A stretch of 64,000 bases of DNA, from positions 62,001 to 126,000 of the forward strand of contig CADALE010000006.1 of NCBI GenBank assembly GCA_902788705.1. The letters are read 5' to 3'. Positions 7,884-16,272 of this stretch are shown in pieces; position 1 is the stretch's first letter, and the number at the start of each line of letters is the position of its first letter. This stretch comes from an uncultured Coriobacteriaceae bacterium. GTDB taxonomy: Bacteria > Actinomycetota > Coriobacteriia > Coriobacteriales > Atopobiaceae. The position numbers and the translations under genes were made by a program. A model generated the notes under the pieces. The model was not told the origin of the DNA, ran no database searches, and worked only from the letters and a program-made list of their open reading frames with translations.

Positions 7884-9407
7884 CTATGCGATGCCGTTCA
7901 CGGCGAGGTCGATCACCTTGTAGGCGCCGTCGTAGATGCCTGCGCGGTTGGCCACCTCGATGTTGTCGCACATGAACGCCAGCAGCTCGCGGTCGAGCTG
8001 GAACGAGTCGATCATCGCCAGCACCTCGTCGGTGTCGTCGATCTCGTAGGTGCCGTCGCCCACCTCGGCGGCGCGGATGGCGCCCCAGGCCTCGTGGCCG
8101 CCGACGCGGTGGATCATCAGCTTGGGCACGGGGTAGAACGAGAACTCGCTGGGTTTGGTAACCAGCACGTCGCAGCAGCGCATGAGCAGGTTGGACGAGT
8201 ACACCGCGCTGAAGATGTCGGAGTCGCAGAATGCGTGGATGCCGGTGAGCTCGCCGTCAAGCGCGCCTTCTGCAAGGGCCTTTACCTCTGCAAAGTTGTC
8301 AAAGTGGCACTGGGCGGCATCCGAGAGGCCCTTCACGTTGCGCGCCAGCGCCTCCCACACGCCACGGTGGTCGCCCACGTTGACCAGCAGCGTTGCCTGG
8401 TCGGTCTGCACGTAGGGCATGAGTCGCTCGATGATGGCGGCAAACAGCTCCTGCTGCGCGCCGGCGCCGCCCACGCTGATGAGGTAGCGCACGGGGCCGC
8501 CGCCCATCAGGCGACGCCTGCGGGCCTCGCAGTCGTGGCTGATGTTCTCCACCAGCTCGTGGTCGACGTAGTGGCCGGTGTACACCAGGCTGTCCATCGG
8601 CATGGCCTTCAGCTGGCGCTTGGGGTCCATCCCGCGCAGCTGGTGATAGCCCAGGTAGGCCGACGGCGTCTGCACGGTGTGGATGGAGCCCTCGGCCAGG
8701 TGCAGGGCCATGGGCCAGTTGTCGGGGATGGCGTTCACCACATGCGTGAGGCCCGCATGCACGGCGGCCTGCGCGGGCCACACGTGGGTGCCCACGTAGG
8801 GGGTGTCGGAGGGGATGTCGCGGAACAGCGGCACGCACAGCTCGGCGTTCTTCTGGTCGCCCGCGTTGTACGACAGCTTACGGAAGCCCTCGGAGTTGAG
8901 CGGCTCCCAGTACAGGCGGTTGAACAGGCCCACCTTCTGGGAGAGCCGCGACCCCATGGAATACAGGTCGTTTTGGTAGGCAATCACCTTGCTGCCGGTG
9001 GTCTGGTCAAAGGAGGCCAGGTCAAGCCAGTAGGGCGTGTAGCCCATGGCGTGCGCGGCCGAGGCCATCGCCATCGAGATGCGGTAGTGGCCAAAGCCCA
9101 TGCGGATGTTGCCCACGATGACGGGGGCGCCATCGGCTCCTTCCACCGTGCGCGTGGTGGGCGCAGGCGTCGGGGATGCCGCCGCGTCGGCCACGAGGTC
9201 GAGCGGTGCCGTGCCCATCACGAGGTTGCGCACGCCCAGCGCCTCGCCGATGACCGGCACCTCCGCAGAGGCCAGGTGGTACACGGCGTTGGTGTCGTCT
9301 CCAAACCTACGCAGGAAGCGCGCCTTGCCCTTCACCGCCTTGCGGTAGGTGGCCTCGTCCTGCTGATTGCCGAATGCGCTCTGTGCGCGGTCGTTCACGG
9401 AAGCCAT
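7884..9407 (-). CDS. GT-B-fold-like protein of uncertain function
   Basis: A 507-residue cytoplasmic protein without a signal peptide. An N-terminal half starts a Rossmann-like domain at VIVGNIRMGFGHYRIS (a Gly-rich loop like the GGGH loop of MurG/MGDG-synthase-type glycosyltransferases). The C-terminal half has RYLISVGGAGAQQE and DVLVTKPSEFSFYPVPKL, like the donor-binding domain of GT28 enzymes. I infer a glycosyltransferase-like fold; no substrate can be named. The start is placed at MASVNDR, preceded by AGGAGG; an in-frame ATG nine codons upstream lacks a ribosome binding site and lies at the edge of the palindrome. It is divergent from a TetR gene across a perfect palindrome, so it is probably the main target of that regulator. 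Confidence 0.65.
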   Translation of the reverse strand: MASVNDRAQSAFGNQQDEATYRKAVKGKARFLRRFGDDTNAVYHLASAEVPVIGEALGVRNLVMGTAPLDLVADAAASPTPAPTTRTVEGADGAPVIVGNIRMGFGHYRISMAMASAAHAMGYTPYWLDLASFDQTTGSKVIAYQNDLYSMGSRLSQKVGLFNRLYWEPLNSEGFRKLSYNAGDQKNAELCVPLFRDIPSDTPYVGTHVWPAQAAVHAGLTHVVNAIPDNWPMALHLAEGSIHTVQTPSAYLGYHQLRGMDPKRQLKAMPMDSLVYTGHYVDHELVENISHDCEARRRRLMGGGPVRYLISVGGAGAQQELFAAIIERLMPYVQTDQATLLVNVGDHRGVWEALARNVKGLSDAAQCHFDNFAEVKALAEGALDGELTGIHAFCDSDIFSAVYSSNLLMRCCDVLVTKPSEFSFYPVPKLMIHRVGGHEAWGAIRAAEVGDGTYEIDDTDEVLAMIDSFQLDRELLAFMCDNIEVANRAGIYDGAYKVIDLAVNGIA

Positions 9408-9435
9408 CGCAGTTCCTCCTTGACGTGCGTTCATG

Positions 9436-9479
9436 CCGGTGATAGCTTGACTATCAGTTGATAGTCAAGCTATCACCGG
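9436..9479. promoter_or_regulatory. Perfect 44-base palindrome: operator with divergent promoters
   Basis: Two exactly complementary 21-base arms (9436-9456 and 9459-9479) are separated by GT. Each strand contains TTGACT as a -35 and TATCAC 18 bases on as a -10-like box, so the palindrome itself can form two overlapping, divergent promoters. Its position between the TetR gene and the divergent gene makes it the obvious TetR operator, with autoregulation likely. Confidence 0.75.
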
Positions 9480-9495
9480 GAGGGGGTGTCGTCAA

Positions 9496-10179
9496 GTGGC
9501 AACGATGGGGCTGGATGCCCAAGCGTACGTGCCTGTCGGCCAAGGGGGCGTCCCCCTCGACCCCGCCGATGCCCGCGTCGTGTCCTGTGCCGCCCGCCTC
9601 TTCCTTGAGCGCGGCATCGCCAACGTGAAGATGACCGAGATCGCCGAGGCGGCCGGTGTGGGCGTGGCCACCATCTATCGGCACTTCCTCACCAAGACGG
9701 GCGTCGCGGTGGAGGTGGCATTGTTCCTGTGGGGGTGCTTCGGCGAGTCGCTTCGGTCCCTCATGGGGTCTGCCCCCTTCGCGGCCATGAGCGGCGCCCA
9801 GAGGCTCGAGGCGCTCTTTGGCGAGTATTGCTCCACGTATGTGTACCATGCCGACTTCGTGGCGTTCGTCGACGAGTTCGACCACCTGCTGCTCGCCGAG
9901 GAGGCAAGCGCCGAGGCGCTGCAGCGCTACGGGACGATGCTCGACTCGTTCTACGCCATCTTCGAGGACGCCTATCGCCTGGGCCTTTCCGACGGCAGCG
10001 TCACGCGCGGGGTGGACTTCCCGGTGTTCTACCGCGCCGTGGCGCATGCCCTCATGGGCGTCGCGGCAAAGCTTGGGCGTGGCGAGGTCATACCGTCGGA
10101 CGACTTCTCGTCCGACAAGGGGGCCGCCGAGCTTTCGTGCATCGTCGGCATGGCCATCAGCGCCTTGAGCGCAACCTAG
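9496..10179 (+). CDS. TetR/AcrR family transcriptional regulator
   Basis: A 227-residue TetR-type repressor. The N-terminal helix-turn-helix is textbook (about residues 28-75): CAARLFLERG, then KMTEIAEAAGVGVATIYRHF. The C-terminal helical domain (about 80-225) would bind an unknown ligand. The start is a GTG with GGGAGGGGG upstream. The gene lies 16 bases from the end of a perfect palindrome and is divergent from the GT-like gene. The symporter and alpha-galactosidase genes follow it 71 bases downstream. It may therefore control the GT-like gene, itself and perhaps the sugar operon. The ligand cannot be told from the sequence. Confidence 0.9.
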   Translation: MATMGLDAQAYVPVGQGGVPLDPADARVVSCAARLFLERGIANVKMTEIAEAAGVGVATIYRHFLTKTGVAVEVALFLWGCFGESLRSLMGSAPFAAMSGAQRLEALFGEYCSTYVYHADFVAFVDEFDHLLLAEEASAEALQRYGTMLDSFYAIFEDAYRLGLSDGSVTRGVDFPVFYRAVAHALMGVAAKLGRGEVIPSDDFSSDKGAAELSCIVGMAISALSAT

Positions 10180-10185
10180 GCAATC

Positions 10186-10200
10186 ATTGGCCGCGCCAAT
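10186..10200. promoter_or_regulatory. Small palindrome before the symporter gene
   Basis: ATTGGC-CGC-GCCAAT is a perfect 15-base palindrome in the 71-base gap between tetR and the symporter gene. It could be an operator or a weak hairpin. A related TTGGCC-type inverted repeat lies before galK. Confidence 0.3.
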
Positions 10201-10250
10201 AGTGGTGGCGGCCCATCGTGGCAAGGATCCAACAAGGAAGGAAGGCACAT

Positions 10251-11624
10251 ATGGAGAAGAAGCTGGCGGACGGGCGCATACTCCGCAACTTCGCGATCGG
10301 GCAGCTTGGCTGGGCCCTACTGTCGGGCGTGGTCAGCAACTGGCTGCTGTACTTCTACATGCCAAGCGAGGAGACCATCGCCGCAGGCATGCCGCTCTTC
10401 ATCACGCAGGGCATCGTGTTCGCGGGCATGACGGTCATCGGCCTCATCACGGCGCTCTGCCGCCTGGTTGACGGCTTCGTCGACCCCTTCATCGCCAGCA
10501 AGTCCGACTCGCTCGTGCACCCGCTTGGCCGGCGCATCCCCTTCATGCGCTACGCCGCCATCCCCTTCGGCATCATGACCGTCGTGGTGTTCACGGTGCC
10601 CGGCCTGGGCAGCGAGGCCTTCAACAACATCGCCCTTTTGGTGTGCCTCGTGCTGTTCTACGTGTCGCTCTCGCTGTACTGCACGCCGTTCAACGCCCTC
10701 ATCCCCGAGCTGGGCAGCACGCAGGAGCTACGCGTCAACCTGTCCACCTACATCTCGGTCACCTTCTTCTTCGGCACGGCCTTCGCCTACCTCGTGCCCA
10801 CCATCGCGGGCTTCTTCGAGGCAACCTTCGGCATCGCCAACGCCTACCGCATTACCATCGCCATCCTGGCTGCATTCGCCGTGGCCTGCATGCTGCTGCC
10901 TGCCTACACCATCGACGAGCACGTGTACGCCAACGCCGAGCCCGCCACCATGAACATGATCGAGTCGGCAAAGAAGACCTTCAAGAACAAAGCCTTCCAG
11001 ATCTTCGAGGTCTCTGACGTGCTGTACTGGGTTGCCATCACCATGTTCCAGACCGGCATGCCCTTCTACGTGACCAGCCTCATGGGCCTGGACGAGTCGT
11101 GGAACTTCGTGCTATTCGCCGGCATGACGGGCGTCAGCCTGCTGTTCTACGCCCCCGTCAACATCATGGCCAAGAAGATGGGCAAGAAGAAGCTGGTCAC
11201 CTTCGGGTTCTTCTTCTTCTGCGTGGCCTTCGGCATCACCACGGTGTGCGGCATGTTTGGCATCCCGTCGCTGGTGTGGGGCGTCATCGTGGCGCTGCTG
11301 GCCGCCATCCCCATGGCCATCCTAGGCATCCTGCCCCAGGCCGTGCTGGCCGACATCGCCGAGGGCGACGCCCTCAAGTACGGCGAGAGCCGCGAGGGCA
11401 TGTACTTTGCCGCCCGCACCTTCTCGATGACGCTGGGCCAGTCGCTGGCCATGATCTTGTTCTCGTCGCTGGCCACCGTGGGCACGGGCGGCTTCGGCTA
11501 CCGCCTCACCGCCCTCACGGCGATGGTGTTCTGCCTGCTTGGCGCCCTGGTGTTCATGCGCTTCGACGAGCAGCGCATGCTGGGCGTCATCGACGCCAGC
11601 AAGCACCACGAGGGTCAGGAGTAG
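10251..11624 (+). CDS. GPH-type (MelB-like) sugar:cation symporter
   Basis: A 457-residue polytopic membrane protein of the glycoside-pentoside-hexuronide:cation symporter group within MFS, with about 12 hydrophobic segments. The group signature region is visible near residues 70-100: RLVDGFVDPFIASKSDSLVHPLGRR reads as the DP...G..SD..rs..GRRRP motif. It probably imports an alpha-galactoside such as melibiose or raffinose with a cation. This is inferred from the GH36 alpha-galactosidase gene beginning two bases after its stop codon, followed by galK and galT. The start ATG at 10251 is chosen for GGAAGGAAGG just upstream; an in-frame start 11 codons earlier has no such site. Confidence 0.85.
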   Translation: MEKKLADGRILRNFAIGQLGWALLSGVVSNWLLYFYMPSEETIAAGMPLFITQGIVFAGMTVIGLITALCRLVDGFVDPFIASKSDSLVHPLGRRIPFMRYAAIPFGIMTVVVFTVPGLGSEAFNNIALLVCLVLFYVSLSLYCTPFNALIPELGSTQELRVNLSTYISVTFFFGTAFAYLVPTIAGFFEATFGIANAYRITIAILAAFAVACMLLPAYTIDEHVYANAEPATMNMIESAKKTFKNKAFQIFEVSDVLYWVAITMFQTGMPFYVTSLMGLDESWNFVLFAGMTGVSLLFYAPVNIMAKKMGKKKLVTFGFFFFCVAFGITTVCGMFGIPSLVWGVIVALLAAIPMAILGILPQAVLADIAEGDALKYGESREGMYFAARTFSMTLGQSLAMILFSSLATVGTGGFGYRLTALTAMVFCLLGALVFMRFDEQRMLGVIDASKHHEGQE

Positions 11625-11626
11625 CC

Positions 11627-13252
11627 ATGCGGGCCGTTCCCACGTCGTGGTCTATTCGCTACCGGCTGGCCGAAGGGGCGGGCGAGCGGCAGGTGAGGGT
11701 GGATGCCAACGGCATCGCCACCCCCGCTGCCCAGGCGCGCGAGCTGGGGCTGCAGGTGTTGCGCCGCGAGGGCGAGGGCTTCTGCACCAAGCGGGCAGTG
11801 GTCTGCCCGGCCAGCGACCTTGTGGTCACGTCCATCTCGGTGACGCTGCTTCAGGTGGACGTGCTGGGGGCCGACGCCATCTTCCTGTCGGGCTACAACT
11901 CGTGGACCGACTCGGTGGAGCGCCATCCGCTGGCACGCACCAGAGGCCTGCGCCACATACCGACGGCCCTGGTCAATCGCTGGGTGCTGGACAACTCGGG
12001 CGACTACCGCTTCGTCGAGCAGTCGGGCCTTCCCGGCAACCAGCACGGCGTGGGCTACGGCTACCTGCGCTATGGCAACCAGGTGCTGCTTGCGGGCTCG
12101 CTCGACGAGGACTCGGGCTTCACCGTGGTGCGCGAGTCGGCCCGCGGCAACGCCCTCAAGCTGGAGAAGGAGCCTCCCGAGCGCGTGGTGCGCGCGGGGG
12201 AGGAGCTGCAGGTCATTTCGTTTGCCGTCACGGACGGCACGCTTGAGGAGGCCTTCCGGCGCTATGCCTCGCTCGCGCACATCGTGCGTCGTCCGGCTCC
12301 GCCCCTCGTGGGCTACTCAAGCTGGTACCGCCATTACGGCAACATCGACCACCAGAAGCTCTCCGCTGACCTCGAGGCCACCTACCAGGTGTATGGCGGG
12401 CGCGACCTTGGTGCGGCACGTGCCGTGTTCCAGGTGGATGACGGCTATGCACTGGTGGGCGACTGGACCTCGCCCGACCCACAGCGCTTCCATCAGGGGA
12501 TGGCGCCCTTTGCCGAGCGCAGCCGCAAGCTGGGACTGGTTCCCGGCATCTGGCTTGCGCCGTTCCTTGTGGAGAAGGAGAGCAAGGTGGCGGCACGGCA
12601 TCCCGACTGGCTGCTGCGCGACGACGAGGGCAACCTGGTGTCTGCTGCGGGCAACTGGAGCGGGGCTTGGGCGCTTGACACCCGCAACGCGGCCGTTCGC
12701 GAGCACATCCGCTCCTTCATGGGCACGGTCACGCGCGACTGGGGCTACCAGCTGCTTAAGCTGGACTTCCTCTTTGGCGCCTGCCTGCATCCCCATGACG
12801 GCATGAACCGCGGCCAGCTCATGGCCGACGCGCTTGACCTCATGCGCGAGTCCGTCCCGCAGGGTACGTGGTTCGACCTCTGCGGCGTTCCTCTGGCTTC
12901 GGCGTTCGGGCGCACGGAGTACTGCCGCATCGGCTGCGACGTGGGCCTTGACTGGGACGACGTCCCCTACATGCGCGTGCTGCATCGCGAGCGCGTCAGC
13001 ACCAAGCGCAGCTTGGCCAACACACATGGTCGGGCGCACCTTGACGCCGTGGTGTTCCGCAACGACCCCGACGTGTTCTTCCTGCGCGACGACGTGCGTC
13101 TGACGGCCGACCAGAAGGCCTCGCTGCTGCAGGCTGACGCCACGCTTGGATCAATGCTGCTCACCTCTGATGACATGGCGGCGTGGAACGAGAGCCAGCG
13201 TGCCCAGTTCGAGGCTGCGCTGGCAACGTTTCTGGGCAGGAAGTGGGACTAG
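11627..13252 (+). CDS. Alpha-galactosidase, GH36 family
   Basis: A 541-residue cytoplasmic glycoside hydrolase that releases galactose from alpha-galactosides. The GH36/clan GH-D (beta/alpha)8 barrel occupies the C-terminal two thirds: FQVDDGY, PGIWLAPFLVEKES, the nucleophile Asp380 in LLKLDF, and the likely acid/base Asp438 in RIGCDVG. It lacks a signal peptide and is shorter than the 700-residue bacterial GH36 type I enzymes, so it is a compact form. ATG follows the symporter stop by two bases, which indicates translational coupling. Products would pass to GalK and GalT encoded next. Substrate choice (melibiose, raffinose, stachyose) is inference. Confidence 0.88.
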   Translation: MRAVPTSWSIRYRLAEGAGERQVRVDANGIATPAAQARELGLQVLRREGEGFCTKRAVVCPASDLVVTSISVTLLQVDVLGADAIFLSGYNSWTDSVERHPLARTRGLRHIPTALVNRWVLDNSGDYRFVEQSGLPGNQHGVGYGYLRYGNQVLLAGSLDEDSGFTVVRESARGNALKLEKEPPERVVRAGEELQVISFAVTDGTLEEAFRRYASLAHIVRRPAPPLVGYSSWYRHYGNIDHQKLSADLEATYQVYGGRDLGAARAVFQVDDGYALVGDWTSPDPQRFHQGMAPFAERSRKLGLVPGIWLAPFLVEKESKVAARHPDWLLRDDEGNLVSAAGNWSGAWALDTRNAAVREHIRSFMGTVTRDWGYQLLKLDFLFGACLHPHDGMNRGQLMADALDLMRESVPQGTWFDLCGVPLASAFGRTEYCRIGCDVGLDWDDVPYMRVLHRERVSTKRSLANTHGRAHLDAVVFRNDPDVFFLRDDVRLTADQKASLLQADATLGSMLLTSDDMAAWNESQRAQFEAALATFLGRKWD

Positions 13253-13305
13253 GCAGGTTCTGAGGGAGGACTGCTCCCAGGATATTGCTACCATGGTGAT
13301 GGCAC

Positions 13306-13330
13306 TTGGCCTAGGGACGTCAGAGGCCAA
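13306..13330. promoter_or_regulatory. Inverted repeat and possible promoter before galK
   Basis: TTGGCCT-N11-AGGCCAA lies 36 bases before galK. TTGGCC could act as a -35 with ATTAAG about 18 bases on as a poor -10, so this may be an operator-overlapped promoter that lets galKT be expressed apart from the symporter-galactosidase genes. Confidence 0.35.
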
Positions 13331-13365
13331 TTAAGGCTAGACCAGGAAACGAGAAAGGATGGAAG

Positions 13366-14574
13366 ATGGGCACGGGCTATGACTCGGCGGCTGCCTACGA
13401 CATGAGGGGTGCCTTCGATGCCGCGTATGGTTTGGGGGAGTGGCGTGAGCACTGGTTCGTGCAGACTCCCGGACGCACGGAGATAGCGGGCAACCATACC
13501 GACCACCAGGGCGGCCACGTGATTGCCGCGGCCGTGGACCGGTACGTGCAAGGCGTGTTTGCCGCAAACGAAGAGCAGGTCATCCACGTGGCAAGCGAGG
13601 GGTATGCCCCCGTCGAGGTGCGCGTGGACGAGCTCTCGGCCCGTGAGGACGAGCGCAACACCACCGTGTCGCTCGTGCGCGGCATGGCAGCCCAGTTTGC
13701 GGCCCGCGGGTTCAGCCCGCGCGGCTTTGACGCGGCGGTGCGCTCCGGCGTGCTGTCGGGCTCGGGGCTGTCCAGCTCGGCCGCCTTCGAGCTTGAGCTT
13801 GGCCAGGCCATGAACGTGCTGTGGGCCAAGGGCATCCTCTCGCCCGAGGAGCTGGCCGTGATGGCGCAGGCCGCCGAGCGCGACTGGTTTGGCAAGCCCT
13901 GTGGCCTCATGGACCAGGCGGCCGTCGCGCTGGGTGGCATCCAGCACATGTCGTTTGCCACACCAGGCACGATTGATGCCGAGCCCATCGACTTCGACTT
14001 CGCTGACGAGGGCTACGCCATCTGCCTCACCTCGGTTGGCGCCAGCCATGCCGACCTTACCGACGAGTATGCCGCCATTCCCAACGACATGTTCCAGATT
14101 GCCCGCGCCCTTGGCGTCGAGCGCCTCTCCCAGGCGGTCGAGGTTGACTTCGCCGAGGAGTTTCCCCAGCTCCGCGAGGAGTACGGCGACCGTGCGGTGC
14201 TGCGTGCCCTCCACTTCTACCACGAGGACAAGCTGGTGGAGTGCCGTGCGAAGGCCCTGCGGAACCACGACATGGACAGCTTCGTGGCGCTGACGCGTGC
14301 CTCGGGCATCAGCTCGGGCATGTACCTCCAGAACGTGTCGGTTTCCGGATCGCCCGAGCAGCCGGCCATGATAGCCATCGCCATCAGCGACGAGCTGCTG
14401 TTCCAGAGCGGCTGCTGCCGCATCCACGGCGGCGGCTTTGGCGGCACCGTGCAGGCGTTCGTCCCGCAAGACAAGGTCGACGAGCTCATCTTTGCCATGG
14501 ACTACGTGTTTGGCAAGGGCTCCTGCCAGGTATACCAGGTTGACCACGAGGGGGCGCGCGCATGGAAGCTCTAA
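13366..14574 (+). CDS. galK: Galactokinase GalK
   Basis: A 402-residue GHMP-family kinase that phosphorylates galactose to galactose-1-phosphate, the entry step of the Leloir pathway. The galactokinase signature PGRTEIAGNHTDHQGG is at 35-50. The GHMP ATP loop SGVLSGSGLSSSAAFE is near 127-142, and the C-terminal motif reads CRIHGGGFGGTVQAF. It is slightly longer than the usual 380-390. The start ATG has GAAAGGA upstream. The gene overlaps galT by 13 bases and follows the GH36 alpha-galactosidase, so it serves galactose released inside the cell. No galE (UDP-galactose epimerase) or mutarotase gene is in this cluster. Confidence 0.95.
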   Translation: MGTGYDSAAAYDMRGAFDAAYGLGEWREHWFVQTPGRTEIAGNHTDHQGGHVIAAAVDRYVQGVFAANEEQVIHVASEGYAPVEVRVDELSAREDERNTTVSLVRGMAAQFAARGFSPRGFDAAVRSGVLSGSGLSSSAAFELELGQAMNVLWAKGILSPEELAVMAQAAERDWFGKPCGLMDQAAVALGGIQHMSFATPGTIDAEPIDFDFADEGYAICLTSVGASHADLTDEYAAIPNDMFQIARALGVERLSQAVEVDFAEEFPQLREEYGDRAVLRALHFYHEDKLVECRAKALRNHDMDSFVALTRASGISSGMYLQNVSVSGSPEQPAMIAIAISDELLFQSGCCRIHGGGFGGTVQAFVPQDKVDELIFAMDYVFGKGSCQVYQVDHEGARAWKL

Positions 14575-15977
14575 CCCTTCAAGAGGCCAAGGCTGCCTCT
14601 TGGCTGATGCGCTATGCCAGCAAGCAGGGCATCATCGAACCCGATGACGAGGTGTGGGCGTACAACCGCATCCTAGAGTGCGTGGGCTGCCACGGTCCTG
14701 CCCCGGTGGAGGTGGGGGAGGACGCGTTCTCGATCGACGGGGCGCTTGAGGTGCTGGCAGAGGCGGGCATCCGTGCTGGGCAGGCCGAGGACAGCGCAAC
14801 GGGGCGCGACCGCCTGTGCATGCGGGTGGCAGGAAGCATCATGCCGCGCCCGTCCGAGATTGCCGCGCAGTTTGGCGCCCTGCGCAACACCGAGGGGCCG
14901 AAGGCTGCCACCAACTGGTTCTACCAGCTGTGCTGCGACGTCAACTACGTGCGGCGCTCGGCCATCGCGCGCAACCTCGAGTGGACCACCGCCACCACGT
15001 GGGGTGACCTCGAGATTACCATCAACAAGTCAAAGCCCGAGAAGGACCCGCGCGACATCGCGGCGGCGGGTGCCGCCCCGACGGGGGAGGCCTACCCCTC
15101 CTGCCAGCTCTGCGTGCAGAACGAGGGCTATTCGGGCCGTCCCGCGGCGCTTGGTGGCGGACATCCCGCCCGACAGAACCTGCGCATCGTCCCCATCGAG
15201 TTGGGCGGCGAGGCATGGGGCTTCCAGTACAGCCCCTATGCCTACTTCTACCAGCACTGCATTGCCATGAGCGACCAGCACCGCCCCATGCACATCGACC
15301 GTGCGGCGTTCTCCTGCCTACTTGACTTCGTCGACCTGTTCCCGCACTACTTCGTGGGATCCAATGCCGACCTGCCCATCGTGGGAGGGTCCATCCTCAG
15401 CCACGACCACTTCCAGGGCGGCATGCACGAGTTTCCCATGATGAAGGCCCCCGTGTGCGAGAGCCGGACCCTCGCGTCCTTCCCGACGGTGTCGGTGGGC
15501 GTGGTACGCTGGCCCCTCTCGGTGCTGAGGCTGCGTTGCGAGGAGCGAGGCATTCTGCTAGAGGTGGCAGTGTATGTTCTGGACGCCTGGCGCGCGTGGA
15601 GCGACGAGTCGGTGGGCATCATCTCCCACGATCCCGACGGCACCCGACACAACACCATCACCCCCATCTGCTATCGCTCGGGCAACGAGTACGTGCTTGA
15701 CCTTGCGCTGCGCTGCAACGTGACCACCGCCGAGCACCCGCTTGGAGTGTTCCACCCGCATGCCGACAAGTGGCATGTGAAGAAGGAGAACATCGGCCTC
15801 ATCGAGGTGATGGGCCTAGCCATCCTGCCGCCGCGCCTTGAGGGCGAGCTTGACTCCGGCGCCTTGACGCGCGAGGAGATCGGCCGCGTGTTCGGCGCGG
15901 TGCTGGAGGATGCCGGCGTGTTCAAGTGGGACGAGGAGGGGCGCTCCGCGCTCGGCCGCTTCCTGGACACTCTGTAG
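14562..15977 (+). CDS. galT: UDP-glucose--hexose-1-phosphate uridylyltransferase, type II GalT
   Basis: A 471-residue member of the type II galactose-1-phosphate uridylyltransferase family found in Firmicutes and Actinobacteria, unlike the shorter HIT-type GalT of E. coli. It transfers UMP between UDP-glucose and galactose-1-phosphate. The conserved block SHDHFQGGMHEFPM places His281 and His283 at the likely catalytic site. Further family blocks are PYAYFYQHCIAMSDQHRPM and the C-terminal FHPHADKWHVKKENIGLIEVMG. The start overlaps the last codons of galK by 13 bases, so the two are translationally coupled. A strong hairpin follows the gene. Confidence 0.94.
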   Translation: MEALTLQEAKAASWLMRYASKQGIIEPDDEVWAYNRILECVGCHGPAPVEVGEDAFSIDGALEVLAEAGIRAGQAEDSATGRDRLCMRVAGSIMPRPSEIAAQFGALRNTEGPKAATNWFYQLCCDVNYVRRSAIARNLEWTTATTWGDLEITINKSKPEKDPRDIAAAGAAPTGEAYPSCQLCVQNEGYSGRPAALGGGHPARQNLRIVPIELGGEAWGFQYSPYAYFYQHCIAMSDQHRPMHIDRAAFSCLLDFVDLFPHYFVGSNADLPIVGGSILSHDHFQGGMHEFPMMKAPVCESRTLASFPTVSVGVVRWPLSVLRLRCEERGILLEVAVYVLDAWRAWSDESVGIISHDPDGTRHNTITPICYRSGNEYVLDLALRCNVTTAEHPLGVFHPHADKWHVKKENIGLIEVMGLAILPPRLEGELDSGALTREEIGRVFGAVLEDAGVFKWDEEGRSALGRFLDTL

Positions 15978-16018
15978 CGCCTAAGACGTGTTTTGCATCC
16001 CTGCATGAGATGACGGGG

Positions 16019-16053
16019 GCGCCGCGAGGGATATGAGCATCCCTTCGCGGCGC
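16019..16053 (+). terminator. Terminator after galT
   Basis: A 14-base GC-rich stem with one bulged T (16019-16032 with 16039-16053) and a 6-base loop ends in CTCTTGCT. It separates galT from the corrinoid operon leader. Confidence 0.7.
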
Positions 16054-16074
16054 TCTTGCTGCTATCATGGAAAG

Positions 16075-16264
16075 ACCAACAATCGAGGGTACGGTCATCG
16101 AACTGCAAGGCCTTCTGAAAGGATTCCGGTTCAACTCCGGATCAGTCGTCGCTGTACTTGGGGCTTTCCGCCATGTCGGCTAACCAGCCAGTGGCTACCC
16201 TTTGACGGGCGCTGCCCGTCGGTTCCGCCTGCCCTCACGACGGCCATTTGGCCAGAAGGGCAGG
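16075..16264 (+). promoter_or_regulatory. Cobalamin riboswitch with translation-blocking hairpin
   Basis: The leader contains the cobalamin riboswitch core. GAAAGGATTCCGG, CAACTCCGG and GTCGTCGCTGTA match the conserved ligand-binding junction. A B12-box-like AGCCAGTGGCTACC follows near 16186-16200. Downstream is a short GACGGGC/GCCCGTC hairpin (16204-16220). A second stem CCTGCCCT (16228-16235) pairs with AGGGCAGG (16257-16264), the purine-rich stretch just before the cbiK start, and encloses a GGCC-ATTT-GGCC inner stem. This would hide the ribosome binding site, so control is probably at translation. No T-run terminator is seen. The class was assigned by eye. Confidence 0.75.
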
Positions 16265-16272
16265 TAGTCACC

